In this document: piece by piece, positions 35,696 through 45,051 of the stretch
Layout: the number at the start of each line of letters is the position of its first letter
Numbering within the stretch: the stretch's first letter is position 1
DNA from: Flavobacteriales bacterium UBA4466
GTDB lineage: Bacteria; Bacteroidota; Bacteroidia; Flavobacteriales_D; Crocinitomicaceae
Assembly: GCA_905182335.1 (NCBI GenBank)
Contig: CAJJBE010000004.1
Span: 62,001 to 126,000, forward strand
DNA: 64,000 nt
Reading direction: 5' to 3'
Notes under the pieces: model-generated
What the model was told of the DNA's origin: nothing
Database searches by the model: none
Seen by the model: the letters and a program-made list of their open reading frames with translations, nothing else
Position numbers and translations under genes: made by a program

Positions 35696-36421
35696 CTAGT
35701 GTCTAACAATAATTTTTCGTGTGATGGCTTTTACACCATCAGATTCAATACGGAAGAAGTAGATTCCATTTTTGTAATCAGAAATGTTAATTGTTTTTGA
35801 GCCACTCATAGTTTCTTTCATTATAATATTCCCTAAAACATCGACTAAAGTAACTGATGCAGAATTAACGCCATTTGCAGAAACAGATACATAAGAATTT
35901 GCAGGGTTAGGGACAACGCTAACAGTTAAAGATGGTTTTTCATAAATACTTAATGATGAATTTACTTCAACATCAACAGAGTCTAAAAAATTAGCTCCAT
36001 CCGTGGATACATAATACCTGTAAGTTGCAGATCCTTGAGTAGGAGCAGTAACATACGTTTGTAATTTCCCAGAACCATTAGGTGCAATATCTTCAGCCGC
36101 AGAAGACCACTCTGTATTAGCATTTGCTGGGTAACATAGGCCGATACCTGGATTTGGCCCCCAACATAAAAAATTAGACCATCCAGCCGGCTCATTTAGA
36201 ATAGAACGCGTAATCTTCCAACTTTGAGCACTTCCAGTCTCATTATTTATAATAAAATCTAATAAGTGATGATTCATAACTGATTCATACAAAATAACTT
36301 CTTGCTTTGTGCCTGAAATATCTGTAAATGTGCCTGGATCATTAAATATAGTTACACCTTGAGCAAATGACGATGTCATTAAAGTTATTGTAGCAATTAT
36401 AGCAAGTAGTATTTTTTTCAT
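35696..36421 (-). CDS. small T9SS-secreted protein
   Basis: A 241-residue secreted protein. Signal peptide MKKILLAIIATITLMTSSFA (1-20). The middle part (about 22-155) is a beta-sandwich-like domain with DFIINNETGSAQSWKITRS and a final GSATYRYYVSTDG segment, resembling an extracellular binding domain. The last 75 residues are a type A T9SS sorting domain: VVPNPANSYVSVS, VTLVDVLGNIIMKET, NGIYFFRI and terminal RKIIVRH. It would be exported to the surface or medium. No catalytic motif is seen. Confidence 0.82.
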   Translation of the reverse strand: MKKILLAIIATITLMTSSFAQGVTIFNDPGTFTDISGTKQEVILYESVMNHHLLDFIINNETGSAQSWKITRSILNEPAGWSNFLCWGPNPGIGLCYPANANTEWSSAAEDIAPNGSGKLQTYVTAPTQGSATYRYYVSTDGANFLDSVDVEVNSSLSIYEKPSLTVSVVPNPANSYVSVSANGVNSASVTLVDVLGNIIMKETMSGSKTINISDYKNGIYFFRIESDGVKAITRKIIVRH

Positions 36422-36452
36422 AATTATTTTTTAATTAGAACACTAAAGTTAT

Positions 36453-36460
36453 CAAATATA
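36453..36460 (-). promoter_or_regulatory. promoter of the small T9SS gene, -7 element TATATTTG
   Basis: An exact TAnnTTTG match on the minus strand, 31 bases before ATG 36421. Confidence 0.5.
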
Positions 36461-36653
36461 TGAAATAATAGGGCGTTAATGCACAGATTCAACAAAAAAA
36501 CAGCCCAATTTATTGATTCTTTAAGAGTGAAAGATTAAATTATGCTTTTACACTAAGTAATCTGAGTAACTTACTTAAGTTGGAATAAAACACCTTGCAT
36601 AGGAGTTCAAGAATAAAAAGCAATGGACCTAAGAACAAACCATAAAATTCCGT

Positions 36654-36661
36654 TACATTTG
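36654..36661 (+). promoter_or_regulatory. promoter of the tlpA-DUF6029-omp28 operon, -7 element TACATTTG
   Basis: An exact TAnnTTTG match 55 bases before the ATG at 36717. No good -33 TTG is seen at the ideal spacing. Confidence 0.45.
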
Positions 36662-36716
36662 AATTCGGCAAGATTTTTGAATTCTTTTTTACTAGAAAAT
36701 TTAAATAAAACTCATT

Positions 36717-37229
36717 ATGAAAAAAATTACATTATTATTTATTGGTTTTACGTTTGTTTTTTGTTCAATGGCACAAGAAGATAACGGCACTCTTTTAAAC
36801 AAGAAGGTCGCTTCTGTTCAATTGAAGGACATGGAAGGAAAGACGGTTAATACTGCTGATTTAGGTTTTGATGGTCCAGTAATTATTAGTTTTTGGGCAA
36901 CATGGTGCTCTCCGTGTAAAAGAGAATTGAACACTATTCAAGATGTTTATCCTGATTGGCAAGAGGAAACGGGCGTAGAATTAGTTGCAGTTTCAATTGA
37001 TGATGAGAAAACAAAGAATATGGTTCCATTATATGCTAATGGAAAAGGCTGGGACTATTTGGTTTTAATGGATACAAATGGAGATTTTAAAAGAGCAATG
37101 GGAGTGAATAATGTTCCTCACACATTTCTTTTAGATGCAGAAGGAAATATCGTTTATTCTCACAACAATTACGCTCCAGGAGATGAAGACGAATTATACG
37201 AAGAGGTGTTAAAATTAGCAGCGAAATAA
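36717..37229 (+). CDS. TlpA-like periplasmic thioredoxin
   Basis: A 170-residue protein with a signal peptide (cleavage near residue 19, CSMAQ) and a thioredoxin fold of the TlpA/ResA group. The active site is WCSPC with Cys64 and Cys67 in SFWATWCSPCKREL, and the cis-proline segment is NNVPHTFLLD. It is probably a periplasmic thiol-disulfide reductase. It is the first of three same-strand genes (25- and 10-base gaps) for a DUF6029 outer-membrane protein and an Omp28-like lipoprotein, which itself carries a CxxC pair and is a possible partner. Confidence 0.92.
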   Translation: MKKITLLFIGFTFVFCSMAQEDNGTLLNKKVASVQLKDMEGKTVNTADLGFDGPVIISFWATWCSPCKRELNTIQDVYPDWQEETGVELVAVSIDDEKTKNMVPLYANGKGWDYLVLMDTNGDFKRAMGVNNVPHTFLLDAEGNIVYSHNNYAPGDEDELYEEVLKLAAK

Positions 37230-37254
37230 TTAGCAAAATCATATTACATTCGGA

Positions 37255-38931
37255 ATGAAAAAATTAGTGCTGTGCACCTTTATGATTACTATTTCCATAT
37301 TAGGATTTAGTCAAAACCAAGGGGGGAGTTTGACAGGGAATATTGAAAGCACATTTCAATACCTAAATCAGGATAGTTTAATTGGTGCGGATCAACCTGA
37401 TTCAAAAGGGTTGATAAACACTTATATGAACGTCTTTTATACGAATAGAGGTTTTAAGGCGGGGATGCGTGTTGAGTCTTACTTACCAAGAATTCAAGGA
37501 TATCCAAATCGGTTTGATGGTACTGGTATAGGGATGAGATATGTTGGATATCAAAATGATTTAGTTGATGTAACCCTTGGGTCTTTTTACGAACAATTTG
37601 GCTCTGGAATGGCATTGAGAACATACGAAGATAGAGCGCTAGGTTATGACAATATGCTGGACGGAGCTCGCATAATTTTGAGACCCTATAAGGGAGTTAC
37701 GCTTAAGGGAGTTTATGGGCTTCAACGTTTTTCTTTTCAATCAGGAAAAATTGTTCACGGTGATGGAATTGTTCGTGGCTTTGATGGTGAGGTGAACCTA
37801 AACACAATGTTTAAGGTCCTTGAGGGAAAAAAACTAGATGTTACGTTAGGAGGCTCTCTTGTAAGTAAATATCAGAAAGATGATAATAAAACATATGTTT
37901 TACCTGAAAACACGGGTGTATATGGCGGACGAGCCAAGCTTCGTTATGGTAAATTTACCCTGGATGGAGAATATGTGATTAAAGGGCAAGACCCCTCTAC
38001 AGATAATGGTTACATTTATAATTATGGTCATGCGGCGTTAGTCAATTTCGGGTTTTCTCAAAAAGGATTAGGGATTGTTTTGTCAGCAAAATCAGTAGAT
38101 AATATGAGCTATAGATCAGACCGGTCAAAAGAACTGACTGATTTATTCATCAATTATTTACCAGCAATGAATAAAACACACACTTATAACCTAGTCTCAT
38201 CAATTTATCCATATGCAACTCAACCAACAGGTGAAATTGCATATCAAGCAGAGATTCTTTACACAATTAAAAGAGGGTCTAAATTAGGAGGGAAATACGG
38301 AACATCAATTAACGCTAATTTCTCTACAGCTTATAAGCCATTGCAAAGAACAGGAGATATTAATCCAGCTGATTCAACCGGGATTGCATATGAGGGGAGA
38401 GTTTTTGATCAGAGCGACAGCCTTCTTTGGAGAGATTTTAATATTAATATTTATAGAAAGTTCACGAAAGAATTTAATGTCCGCTTAAGCTATTATAATA
38501 TTAGTCTGAACAATGACGTTGCTAAAGTTACTAATGATGCATATGGCATTATTCAATCACAGATTGGTGTTCTCGAGATAGGGTATAAAATCAATAAGAA
38601 GCATTCTTTAAGGCTTGAGGTTCAAGGCTTATTTATAGCAGATGATGAGTATGGCAACATTAATGATAAAGGAAATTGGGCGACAGTTCTGTTAGAGTAT
38701 AATGTTTCTCCGCATTGGTTTTTTAGTATTATGGATCAATATAACTATGGTAACCCAAATGATGCGTTGAAATTACATTATGCATACGGTTCTTTGGGAT
38801 ACATCAAAGATGCCACTCGCATTACTATCGGTTATGGCAGACAGAGAGAAGGTCTATTTTGTGTAGGTGGGATTTGTCGCTTTGTTCCAGCATCCAATGG
38901 ATTAACATTATCATTTACACATAGTTTTTAA
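37255..38931 (+). CDS. DUF6029 family outer-membrane protein
   Basis: A 558-residue protein with a signal peptide (MKKLVLCTFMITISILGFSQ). The rest is alternating beta-barrel-like strands: SLTGNIESTFQYL, GFKAGMRVESYLP, DVTLGSFYEQFGSGMALR and a C-terminal THSF ending in phenylalanine, as expected of an outer-membrane barrel. It matches DUF6029, a family of unknown function that in this phylum accompanies TlpA-like and Omp28-like proteins, as it does here. Confidence 0.85.
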   Translation: MKKLVLCTFMITISILGFSQNQGGSLTGNIESTFQYLNQDSLIGADQPDSKGLINTYMNVFYTNRGFKAGMRVESYLPRIQGYPNRFDGTGIGMRYVGYQNDLVDVTLGSFYEQFGSGMALRTYEDRALGYDNMLDGARIILRPYKGVTLKGVYGLQRFSFQSGKIVHGDGIVRGFDGEVNLNTMFKVLEGKKLDVTLGGSLVSKYQKDDNKTYVLPENTGVYGGRAKLRYGKFTLDGEYVIKGQDPSTDNGYIYNYGHAALVNFGFSQKGLGIVLSAKSVDNMSYRSDRSKELTDLFINYLPAMNKTHTYNLVSSIYPYATQPTGEIAYQAEILYTIKRGSKLGGKYGTSINANFSTAYKPLQRTGDINPADSTGIAYEGRVFDQSDSLLWRDFNINIYRKFTKEFNVRLSYYNISLNNDVAKVTNDAYGIIQSQIGVLEIGYKINKKHSLRLEVQGLFIADDEYGNINDKGNWATVLLEYNVSPHWFFSIMDQYNYGNPNDALKLHYAYGSLGYIKDATRITIGYGRQREGLFCVGGICRFVPASNGLTLSFTHSF

Positions 38932-38941
38932 ATAACTAATT

Positions 38942-39859
38942 ATGAAAAAGGCATTTTTTATTGGATTTTTAGGGCTATTAAGTTTTACTTCTTGTGATAA
39001 GGTTGAAAACCCTTTTCCTCCTACAATTACTACAGAGCTAAATTACAGCTTATACCCAGGTGGTGATTCTATTGCTTACTCAGCTACAGAATGGCCAGTT
39101 TTTATACCTAACACGAATTCATTTCGAAATATAATGCTCGAAGATTTCACGGGTCATACATGTGTTAGCTGCCCTATTGCAGCCGATACAGCACATAAAA
39201 TTCATGAAGATTACCCAGAAAGAGTATTTATATCCACAATCCATAGCGGACCTACTGGTGCGGGAGCATTTCAGTTAACAACAGCGTCCTTCCCCATTGA
39301 TTGGACAAACCCTTCAGGGCTTGCTGTTGGCGAGTATTTTGGAAGTATTCCAGGGTCAGCATTTTTAGGGAACCCTAGAGGAAGTGTTAGTCGTATTTTG
39401 AATGGTGGTCAGCATACAGCAAATGTAAATGACTGGAGGGGATTTACGGAAACGGCAATGGGTTCATCACTTAAAGCGAATTCACAGGCTGCTGTAAACT
39501 ACTACCCTTCAACAAGAGGTGTTTTTATACATACCGAAGTAGAAAATTTAGCAGTTTTATCAAACGACCTATATACTGTAGTTACTTTAATGGAGGACTC
39601 AGTTATCGCTAAGCAAAAAATGCCAGATAATACAACCGATGAAAGTTATATTCATAGAGATATTATGCGTGGAACAATAGGGAGCAATTGGGAAGGAAGA
39701 CAGCTTACTGAAAATGAATTAGATAATGGAAAATACTATTTCAATTATAGTTTTTCTTTACCAGCTCAGTATGATGCAGATAATGTTCATTTGTTGATTT
39801 ACGTTAGAGATGCTGAGACCGAAGAAGTATATCAGGTAATCAAGAAGAAGCTGCAATAA
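38942..39859 (+). CDS. Omp28-like lipoprotein with thioredoxin-type CxxC
   Basis: A 305-residue lipoprotein (lipobox LSFTSC, Cys18) of the Omp28 group. The landmark MLEDFTGHTCVSCPIAA carries Cys74 and Cys77, a CxxC at the place of a thioredoxin active site. It is followed by a divergent thioredoxin-like and beta-sandwich domain (VFISTIHSGPTGAGAF near 96-111; DESYIHRDIMRGTIG near 232-246). It is likely outer-membrane attached. It forms the end of the module with TlpA and DUF6029; a redox or assembly role is inferred, not shown. Confidence 0.87.
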   Translation: MKKAFFIGFLGLLSFTSCDKVENPFPPTITTELNYSLYPGGDSIAYSATEWPVFIPNTNSFRNIMLEDFTGHTCVSCPIAADTAHKIHEDYPERVFISTIHSGPTGAGAFQLTTASFPIDWTNPSGLAVGEYFGSIPGSAFLGNPRGSVSRILNGGQHTANVNDWRGFTETAMGSSLKANSQAAVNYYPSTRGVFIHTEVENLAVLSNDLYTVVTLMEDSVIAKQKMPDNTTDESYIHRDIMRGTIGSNWEGRQLTENELDNGKYYFNYSFSLPAQYDADNVHLLIYVRDAETEEVYQVIKKKLQ

Positions 39860-40014
39860 TTTAAAGTAAACAAGCCTAATTAAGCCCTTTATAAATTACT
39901 GTGTCAAGCGTTTAATTAAACGTTAATTTATGAATAGGTTTGCTTCATTCAATTATCTAAAGCAGCAGAGATACAAACTGCTAAGACTAATTTCTGAATC
40001 TATTTAGAGTTTTA

Positions 40015-40482
40015 TTATTCAAATTCTATCATGATGGCGCCTTTTTCAACGATATCATTATTAGAATAATTAATGGCCTTAACAACACCAATTCCTTCGG
40101 CTTTAAGAATGTTTTCCATCTTCATCGCCTCAAGAGATAATATATCTTCTCCAACATTTAATTTCTGTCCGATAGTTACAGCGATGTTTACAATTCTTCC
40201 TGGCATCGGAGCCTGTAGCTCCTTCATTTTTCTAGTTTTAGGGATATCTAACCCCATCGCTGAGATTAATTCATCTAGTTCTCCTTTTTTACGAATTTCG
40301 AATACGCGGTGATTGATTTTAAGTTTTAAAAAATTGCTTTCCGTTTTTTCCTCAAGTATTTCTCCGTTGAAAGACTTTCCATTATAGGATAAAGTAAAAA
40401 ATTGACTGTCTTCCCATTTGACAACTGCCCCCTCACTAGAAACAGTTTCAACACCATCTATATTCCAAATTTGATTTGCCAT
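40015..40482 (-). CDS. biotin carboxyl carrier protein-like subunit
   Basis: A 155-residue protein ending in a biotinyl domain: APMPGRIVNIAVTIGQKL (91-108) and the biotinylation motif EAMKMEN with Lys121. The N-terminal 80 residues are a beta-rich adaptor of the kind found in the biotin subunits of acyl-CoA (propionyl- or methylcrotonyl-CoA) carboxylases in this phylum. No carboxylase or carboxyltransferase gene is adjacent. It appears monocistronic; which carboxylase it serves cannot be told. Confidence 0.88.
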   Translation of the reverse strand: MANQIWNIDGVETVSSEGAVVKWEDSQFFTLSYNGKSFNGEILEEKTESNFLKLKINHRVFEIRKKGELDELISAMGLDIPKTRKMKELQAPMPGRIVNIAVTIGQKLNVGEDILSLEAMKMENILKAEGIGVVKAINYSNNDIVEKGAIMIEFE

Positions 40483-40591
40483 TCATGATCAATTTAACAC
40501 AAATTTAATAGAATAGCTTTCCGATGATGAATAAATAGTAATACAATTCAATTTATTTTGCCAGATTTGTGTTGTATTAAACACATAAAGT

Positions 40592-43201
40592 ATGAAGAAT
40601 ATATTATTAGGAGGGATAGTTTTAGTTTTAACTTCTTGTGGGTCCATAAAAACAGAAGCTTTAGAGGTACATAAAGAAATGTCTGAAGAGGCTGAAGTAC
40701 TAGAGAGTGGAATACAACAGAAACGTTCGATTTATAGAGAGACAGAGACTATAGCAACGGATTTAGTGCATACAAAGCTAGAAGTTAGCTTCGATTGGCC
40801 TAAGTCTCGGATGAATGGTGTGGCATCGATAACAGCTAAACCACATTTTTATGCTTCAGATGAATTGATTCTTGATGCAAAAGGCATGATTATTAATTCT
40901 GTTGAGTTAAACAAGAAGCGTATGAACTTTGAATATAAAGAGGATTTTTTAAAAATATTCTTGGATCGAAAGTACACGCGAGATGACGAATATACCGTGA
41001 TAATTAATTATGTTGCTTGTCCAGATGAGCGAGAAATAGGGGGGAGCAAAGCAATCACATCAGATAAAGGACTTTACTTTATTAATCCTAAAGGAGAGGA
41101 TAACAACAAAATGCCTCAGATTTGGACACAAGGTGAAACTGAATCAAGTTCAGTTTGGTTTCCAACAATTGATTCTCCAAATGCAAAAACAACACAAGAA
41201 ATATTTATTACAGTAGAGAAGAAATATACTACGCTTTCAAATGGCAGATTGCTAACAAGTAAAGTAACGGCTGACGGTAAACGGGTTGATCACTGGAAAC
41301 AGGAATTACCGCATGCTCCCTATTTATTCATGATGGGTATTGGTGAATTTAAGGTTGTAAATGATTCGTACACGAAATTGGATGGCTCTAAAATGGAAGT
41401 TAATTATTATATAGAGCCTGAATGGGAATCCTCAGCAAAAGCTATTTTTGGAGAAACACCAGAGATGATTAAGTTCTTCTCAGAGAAATTAGGTGTGGAG
41501 TACCCATGGGATAAATACCATCAAATCGTTGTTCGTGACTATGTATCAGGAGCAATGGAGAATACAGGGGCAGTTATTTTTGGGGATTATGTCTATAAGA
41601 ACAAAAGAGAACTTTTGGACGGTACGGATCAATCGACTATCGCTCATGAGTTGTTTCACCATTGGTTTGGCGACCTAGTTACGGCTGAATCGTGGTCAAA
41701 TTTAACGCTAAATGAGTCATTTGCAAACTACTCCCAGTATTTATGGGATGAGCATAGGTACAGCGTGGATGAGGCGGATTTTAATGCTGAGGTAGAAGCT
41801 GACGGTTATTATCAGTCGGCAGAAGCACAAGGACACCATGATTTAGTTTGGTTTGATTATAATGAGAAGGACCAAATGTTTGATGGACACTCATATAATA
41901 AAGGGGGACGGATTCTTCATATGCTTAGAAATTACTTAGGAGATGAGGCATTCTTTTTAGCACTGAAGAAGTATTTAGAGGAGAATAAGTTTAAAGCTGC
42001 TGAATTTCACAATTTGCGCTTGGCTTTTGAAGAAGTTTCAGGAGAAGATTTAAATTGGTTCTTTAATCAATGGTACTTAAGTTCAGGACATCCAAGCTTG
42101 AAATTTACTCAATCAAATGATACGATTGCAGAGGTATTAACCTTGTCGGTGGAACAAACCCAAGATTTGTCAATGTTCCCAATTTTCAAATTGCCAACGC
42201 AAGTTGCTATTTTTGATGGGGAAGGAAAGCACATTCATAAAGTGGTCATTGATGAATTAAATGAAACGTTCACATTTCCATATAAAGGGGAGTTGAAAGG
42301 GGTCATTTATGATGATCAGAATATGCTTTTGGCAAAAATAAAGGAAGATAAAACACCGGAGCAATATATCTACCAATATTATCATGGTGGAAATTACAAT
42401 GCGCGTAAAGAGGGAATATTAAAAGGGACAAAAGATAAATCGGAAATTACTCAGCAGCTAGTCCTAGATGGTTTAAACGACCCTTTTTGGAATATTCGAG
42501 TCCTTGCTATTGGGAAATCCGGAAAGCTTAGAGGTGAGATGAAAGCAAAAGGGATTGAGATGATGCGAGCAATGGTAGTAAATGACCCAAAATCAGCAGT
42601 TAGAGTTGCTGCATTGAATGCTATTTCTAAACAATTAGAAGAAGCGACCTTAGCCGGAATATATGAGGGTGTCGTTTCTAAGGACTTATCGTATTCAGTC
42701 GTTTCTTCTGCATTAAGGAGTTTGGGGCAGCAAGACCCTGATCGTGCACTGACATTGGCCGAGCCATTAGAAAGTGAAAAATCATCGAAAATGGTTTCGG
42801 GAATTACACAGTTATATTCTGGATTTGCAGGAGCGGACAAATTCGATTTTTTCAACGAAGCGCTAAATGGAACTACGGTTCAAGGTTTTGATAAGCTGGC
42901 TGTTTTAAATTCAATGACCCTTTATTTAACGCGCCAAAATATTGAGACATTAGACAAGGCTTATGTTTCTTATGCTAACCTTGGTGAAAACGGAGGTTTT
43001 TATGCTAAAATGTTCTTACCTCAAAACCTCAATTATTTAGTGGGTTATTTGGGAGATAAAGTAGAAGAACTTGATTCAGAATTGAAAGAGCATGAGGAGA
43101 ATAATGATGAAATATACGCCAAAAAAACAAGACAAAAAATAGTTAAGTACAGAGCTATAAAAACAAAATATTCAGAATTAAAGGCAAGCTTAGAAAAATA
43201 A
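40592..43201 (+). CDS. M1 family aminopeptidase, lipoprotein
   Basis: An 869-residue zinc metallopeptidase with a lipobox (LVLTSC, Cys16). The M1 domain (about 60-520) has the substrate N-terminus site GAMENTGAV (residues 320-328), the zinc site HELFHHWFGD with His352, Glu353 and His356, and the third ligand Glu375 in LNESFANY. The C-terminal 270 residues are helical, HEAT-like (ESEVAALNAIS-type spacing in VAALNAISKQLEE). It is probably tethered to the periplasmic face or the outer membrane and trims peptides. It appears monocistronic. Confidence 0.93.
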   Translation: MKNILLGGIVLVLTSCGSIKTEALEVHKEMSEEAEVLESGIQQKRSIYRETETIATDLVHTKLEVSFDWPKSRMNGVASITAKPHFYASDELILDAKGMIINSVELNKKRMNFEYKEDFLKIFLDRKYTRDDEYTVIINYVACPDEREIGGSKAITSDKGLYFINPKGEDNNKMPQIWTQGETESSSVWFPTIDSPNAKTTQEIFITVEKKYTTLSNGRLLTSKVTADGKRVDHWKQELPHAPYLFMMGIGEFKVVNDSYTKLDGSKMEVNYYIEPEWESSAKAIFGETPEMIKFFSEKLGVEYPWDKYHQIVVRDYVSGAMENTGAVIFGDYVYKNKRELLDGTDQSTIAHELFHHWFGDLVTAESWSNLTLNESFANYSQYLWDEHRYSVDEADFNAEVEADGYYQSAEAQGHHDLVWFDYNEKDQMFDGHSYNKGGRILHMLRNYLGDEAFFLALKKYLEENKFKAAEFHNLRLAFEEVSGEDLNWFFNQWYLSSGHPSLKFTQSNDTIAEVLTLSVEQTQDLSMFPIFKLPTQVAIFDGEGKHIHKVVIDELNETFTFPYKGELKGVIYDDQNMLLAKIKEDKTPEQYIYQYYHGGNYNARKEGILKGTKDKSEITQQLVLDGLNDPFWNIRVLAIGKSGKLRGEMKAKGIEMMRAMVVNDPKSAVRVAALNAISKQLEEATLAGIYEGVVSKDLSYSVVSSALRSLGQQDPDRALTLAEPLESEKSSKMVSGITQLYSGFAGADKFDFFNEALNGTTVQGFDKLAVLNSMTLYLTRQNIETLDKAYVSYANLGENGGFYAKMFLPQNLNYLVGYLGDKVEELDSELKEHEENNDEIYAKKTRQKIVKYRAIKTKYSELKASLEK

Positions 43202-43315
43202 ATAAAGTTTCTTAATTTGAATAAGGCATACTGTTCATTAGGCTTTTTGTTATTTAAATAGTGACGATTAAATAATTTATTATGATTAAAATATTGTCAT
43301 TCTATAAAATGAAAC

Positions 43316-43323
43316 TATATTTG
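43316..43323 (+). promoter_or_regulatory. bcp promoter (TTG -33, TATATTTG -7)
   Basis: An exact -7 TATATTTG, with TTG at 43294-43296 exactly 19 bases upstream: the full Bacteroidota promoter. It lies 41 bases before the bcp ATG. Confidence 0.75.
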
Positions 43324-43364
43324 ACTAATAAGCCGTCATAAAAATAATTAGAAAATTATCAAAA

Positions 43365-43829
43365 ATGAAACACTTAAACGTAGGAGATCGGGCGCCAGAA
43401 TTTATCTCAGTTGATCAAAATGGAAAAACAGTGAGTTTAAAGGAGTATACTGGGAAAAAAGTGGTGATTTATTTCTACCCAAAAGACAATACACCTGGAT
43501 GTACGGTCCAAGCATGTAATATTCGTGATAATTATGATGCTATTCAGAAGGAAGGGATCGTGATTTTAGGAGTAAGTGCGGATACTGAAAAAAAACATCA
43601 GAGCTTTATTGAAAAGTTTGAGTTGCCGTTCTCACTATTAGCAGATACTAACAAAGAACTATTGAATCTTTACGGTGTTTGGGGAGAAAAAACATTCATG
43701 GGTAAAATCTATGATGGAATTCATAGAACAACATTTCTTCTAGGAGAAGATCACAAGATTTTAGCAGTAATTGAAAAACCAAAAACGAAAGATCATACAA
43801 GAGAAATATTAGAAGTATACAACACATAA
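43365..43829 (+). CDS. bcp: thioredoxin-dependent thiol peroxidase (PrxQ/BCP)
   Basis: A 154-residue peroxiredoxin. The peroxidatic Cys46 is in DNTPGCTVQAC, with a resolving Cys51 four residues apart (CX4C), the BCP/PrxQ type. GDRAPEF, FYPKDNTPGC and the C-terminal FGVWGEK-like YGVWGEKTFMGK segment are typical. It reduces hydrogen peroxide and organic hydroperoxides in the cytoplasm. It has its own good promoter and precedes recA by 120 bases. Confidence 0.95.
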   Translation: MKHLNVGDRAPEFISVDQNGKTVSLKEYTGKKVVIYFYPKDNTPGCTVQACNIRDNYDAIQKEGIVILGVSADTEKKHQSFIEKFELPFSLLADTNKELLNLYGVWGEKTFMGKIYDGIHRTTFLLGEDHKILAVIEKPKTKDHTREILEVYNT

Positions 43830-43832
43830 TTT

Positions 43833-43857
43833 AACTACGTAAATAGTTTACGTAGTT
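43833..43857. repeat. perfect inverted repeat upstream of recA
   Basis: AACTACGTAAA-TAG-TTTACGTAGTT: eleven-base arms and a three-base spacer, read directly. It starts 4 bases after the bcp stop and ends 8 bases before the recA -7 box, covering the expected -33 region. No T-run follows, so it is a weak terminator candidate; it could be an operator. Confidence 0.6.
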
Positions 43858-43864
43858 ATTAGGC

Positions 43865-43872
43865 TATGTTTG
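43865..43872 (+). promoter_or_regulatory. recA promoter, -7 element TATGTTTG
   Basis: An exact TAnnTTTG match. The -33 position (around 43843-43845) has no TTG and is occupied by the centre of a perfect palindrome, which suggests an activator or repressor at this promoter. Confidence 0.5.
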
Positions 43873-43949
43873 TAGAAAATAAAACAACAACCATTCAGTG
43901 AAACATTTTTTGAATGATATATGGGACACTAGATAAAAAACAAAACGAT

Positions 43950-44993
43950 ATGTCAGTAAAAGTAAAAGTAAAAGAAGCTAGTGCGGAAAAATTGAAAGCT
44001 TTACAAGCAACAATTGATAAGTTAGATAAAACCTATGGAAAAGGAACAGTGATGAAGTTAGGAGACGAGCCAATTGTAGAAATTGATGTTATTCCTTCAG
44101 GTTCTTTAACCTTAGATTTGGCTTTAGGTGTAAATGGATATCCTAAAGGAAGAGTCGTTGAAATTTATGGACCTGAATCATCAGGAAAAACAACACTAGC
44201 AATACACGCTATTGCTGAGGTTCAAAAACAAGGTGGAATTGCTGCATTTATTGATGCGGAGCATGCATTTGATCAGTTTTATGCACAAAAATTAGGTGTT
44301 GATACGGAGAATTTATTGATTTCACAACCAGACAATGGAGAGCAAGCTTTAGAAATTGCTGATAATTTGATTCGCTCAGGGGCCGTTGATTTATTGGTTA
44401 TTGATTCAGTTGCGGCTTTAACTCCAAAAGCAGAGATTGAGGGTGAAATGGGAGATTCTCAAATGGGACTTCAGGCACGTTTAATGTCGAAAGCACTTCG
44501 TAAATTGACAGGATCAATTAATAAGGCAAACTGTTGTTGTATTTTCATTAATCAATTAAGAGAAAAAATTGGTGTGATGTTCGGGAATCCTGAAACAACA
44601 ACGGGGGGTAATGCTTTGAAGTTTTATTCTTCGGTTCGTATTGATATCCGTAGATCAAGTCAAATTAAAGAAGGTGATGAGGTTTTAGGAAATAGAACTC
44701 GTGTAAAAGTGGTTAAGAATAAAGTGGCTCCGCCATTTAGAAAAGCTGAATTTGATATCATGTATGGTGAAGGAATTTCTAAAGTAGGAGAGATTTTAGA
44801 TCTAGGTGTTGAGATGAATATCGTAAATAAAAGTGGTTCTTGGTTCTCTTATGGTGAAACGAGATTAGGCCAAGGAAGGGATGCTGTAAAAGCAATCATT
44901 AAAGATAATCCTGAATTGATGGATGAGCTAGAACAAAAAATTAAGGATGTTCTTGCGCCAAAGGTAGAGGTTGAACTGGCCGTACAAGATTAG
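43950..44993 (+). CDS. recA: recombinase RecA
   Basis: A 347-residue DNA strand-exchange ATPase. [16 protein letters not shown] is near the start, the Walker A is GPESSGKTT, Walker B is [15 protein letters not shown], and the loop-2 region [21 protein letters not shown] is present. I start at ATG 43950, which leaves a normal N-terminus; an upstream in-frame ATG at 43914 would add 12 atypical residues. It is followed by a strong terminator and is transcribed alone. Confidence 0.97.
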   Translation: MSVKVKVKEASAEKLKALQATIDKLDKTYGKGTVMKLGDEPIVEIDVIPSGSLTLDLALGVNGYPKGRVVEIYGPESSGKTTLAIHAIAEVQKQGGIAAFIDAEHAFDQFYAQKLGVDTENLLISQPDNGEQALEIADNLIRSGAVDLLVIDSVAALTPKAEIEGEMGDSQMGLQARLMSKALRKLTGSINKANCCCIFINQLREKIGVMFGNPETTTGGNALKFYSSVRIDIRRSSQIKEGDEVLGNRTRVKVVKNKVAPPFRKAEFDIMYGEGISKVGEILDLGVEMNIVNKSGSWFSYGETRLGQGRDAVKAIIKDNPELMDELEQKIKDVLAPKVEVELAVQD

Positions 44994-45007
44994 CTAAATA
45001 GAAAAGT

Positions 45008-45040
45008 AAACGGCATTTATCAATGATAAATGCCGTTTTA
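45008..45040 (+). terminator. recA rho-independent terminator
   Basis: A perfect 14-pair stem AAACGGCATTTATC / GATAAATGCCGTTT with an AAT loop, followed by TATTTTA. It begins 15 bases after the recA stop. Confidence 0.88.
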
Positions 45041-45051
45041 TTTTACCCTAA

